A stretch of DNA of 37,436 nt, from assembly GCA_029213025.1 (NCBI GenBank), contig JARGOZ010000025.1:19208-56643 (forward strand), given 5' to 3'. Positions 36,620 through 37,436 of this stretch are shown in pieces; the first letter of the stretch is position 1, and every line of letters starts with the position of its first letter. Under the pieces are notes generated by a model. It was given only the letters and a program-made list of their open reading frames with translations, was not told the origin of the DNA and ran no database searches. The translations under genes and the position numbers were made by a program. This DNA comes from Verrucomicrobiales bacterium. Its GTDB lineage: Bacteria; Verrucomicrobiota; Verrucomicrobiia; Verrucomicrobiales; DEV007.

Positions 36620-36749
36620 TTTCCCTATTGTATTTAGAATATATTAATTATCAAGTTAACTTATTAAAAAGCTGAAATTTATAGAGTTTTTATGTTTGCG
36701 CCAAAGCCAGGTAATGGCTTTTCGGGTAAGCTTGTGCCACAGTTGGGCG

Positions 36750-37436
36750 ATGCGAATTCTAAAGTTGATTCCCGCGATCATTGCCGTTTCTCTACCTGTT
36801 GTCCCCTTATACGTTGAGGCGGATCCTGATTCGAAATATATACTGGTGGCGGCTCATCGGGGCGGGTATAAAAACGAGAAAAAAGATGATGCACCGGAAA
36901 ACTCGGTTGTGAATCTGGAAGTAGCGGTTCGAAAGGGATTTGATTTATATGAAACCGATATCCGTTGCACGAAAGACGGCGTGTTTGTCGTGGTCCACGA
37001 TGATACCCTGAATCGGGAAACTAACGGTAAGGGTCCGGTGGAGGATTTGAAGTTTTCAGAAGTGCAGCAATTGAACAAGCGGTTTCGGGACGGTTCTTTG
37101 TCCGGTTACGGAGTGGCAACGCTGGAACAATTACTGTTAGCAGGTAAGGGGCGTATCTCTTTTAAAGCCGATTTAAAACCCGGGGTGATAGAACGCTTTT
37201 CCGAATTGGCCGGACTGATTGATCGAATCGGCATGACGGAGGATGTGTTTCTTCGAACCGGCATTAAGGATGCGCCGAAGATCGCTGAATGTTTCAGAAA
37301 AGGGGCTCCCAAAGTCGAAGTGATGTTCCGGGCAGGCACTGTCGAACAGGTAAAAAAGATTGTAGAGGAATTCTCTCCGAAAACCATCCAGATCAATGGA
37401 GAGAAAAATGAAGAACTGTCCGAACGAAAACGGCAA
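36750..37436 (+). CDS. Exported glycerophosphodiester phosphodiesterase (partial)
   Basis: The frame runs from ATG 36750 to the window edge without a stop (229 codons). Residues 1-24 are a signal peptide (MRILKLIPAIIAVSLPVVPL, then YVEA). The GDPD fold begins ILVAAHRGG (catalytic His/Arg), followed by DDAPENSVVNLEVAV, ETDIRCTKDGVFVVVHDDTL (Glu/Asp metal ligands and the second catalytic His) and LKADLKP-like sequence written here as FKADLKPG. It would cut glycerophosphodiesters to glycerol-3-phosphate and an alcohol. An in-frame ATG at 36714 is an alternative start that would add 12 residues before the signal peptide. The C-terminal part is missing. Confidence 0.9.
   Translation, partial: MRILKLIPAIIAVSLPVVPLYVEADPDSKYILVAAHRGGYKNEKKDDAPENSVVNLEVAVRKGFDLYETDIRCTKDGVFVVVHDDTLNRETNGKGPVEDLKFSEVQQLNKRFRDGSLSGYGVATLEQLLLAGKGRISFKADLKPGVIERFSELAGLIDRIGMTEDVFLRTGIKDAPKIAECFRKGAPKVEVMFRAGTVEQVKKIVEEFSPKTIQINGEKNEELSERKRQ

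Overview
This window looks like chromosomal DNA from a PVC-superphylum bacterium, most likely Verrucomicrobiota and possibly Planctomycetota. The best evidence is the DUF1501 + PSD1 (DUF1549/DUF1553 with N-terminal cytochrome) pair, the Tat-exported Gfo/Idh/MocA oxidoreductase, and the ECF sigma factor next to a YfbK-like von Willebrand protein. No rRNA, tRNA, phage, transposase or CRISPR array was seen. Genes are tightly packed and no gap without a gene exceeds about 260 bases.

Layout. 1-4082 (minus): a MoxR / DUF58 / DUF4381 / BatA / BatB-like operon. The last gene runs off the window edge, and its BatB-like N-terminus leads into a different domain where the von Willebrand domain should be. 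4198-5571: an exported L,D-transpeptidase divergent from a LURP-one-related protein. 5584-10747 (minus): a lipase-maturation-factor-like membrane protein overlapping a VOC protein, then a Gfo/Idh/MocA oxidoreductase and recJ. 10999-13151: an unrecognised soluble protein, a DUF218/YdcF membrane protein whose Shine-Dalgarno lies inside the preceding terminator hairpin, and a convergent GYF_2 + PH-like protein. 13245-15302 (minus): a protein with two AP2-like repeats behind an HtrA/DegP protease. 15555-16730: a MoeB/ThiF-rhodanese fusion, followed by a ~116-bp palindromic element. 16884-21022 (minus): a stand-alone cNMP-binding protein, an ECF sigma factor and a 990-residue von Willebrand protein. 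21186-27749 (plus): an IlvD/Edd sugar-acid dehydratase, an unrecognised membrane protein, a secreted SNase + HhH protein and the FtsK translocase. 27757-31973 (minus): the DUF1501/PSD1 pair. 32124-35063: an MFS-spermidine synthase fusion. 35162-36619 (minus): a TolC-like protein. 36750-end: a partial secreted glycerophosphodiester phosphodiesterase.

The most unusual signal is a family of short intergenic arrays. Three loci (3008-3073, 10832-10875, 20553-20618) carry 3, 2 and 3 copies of an 11-bp core, TGTACCCTGTT. The copies repeat at exactly 22 bp, all point the same way, and lie outside genes except where array A runs over the last codons of moxR. Other points worth a second look are the BatB-like hybrid ORF at the window edge, the terminator/Shine-Dalgarno hairpin, the secretin-like and porin-like fragments in the von Willebrand protein's linker, and the tandem AP2-like protein.
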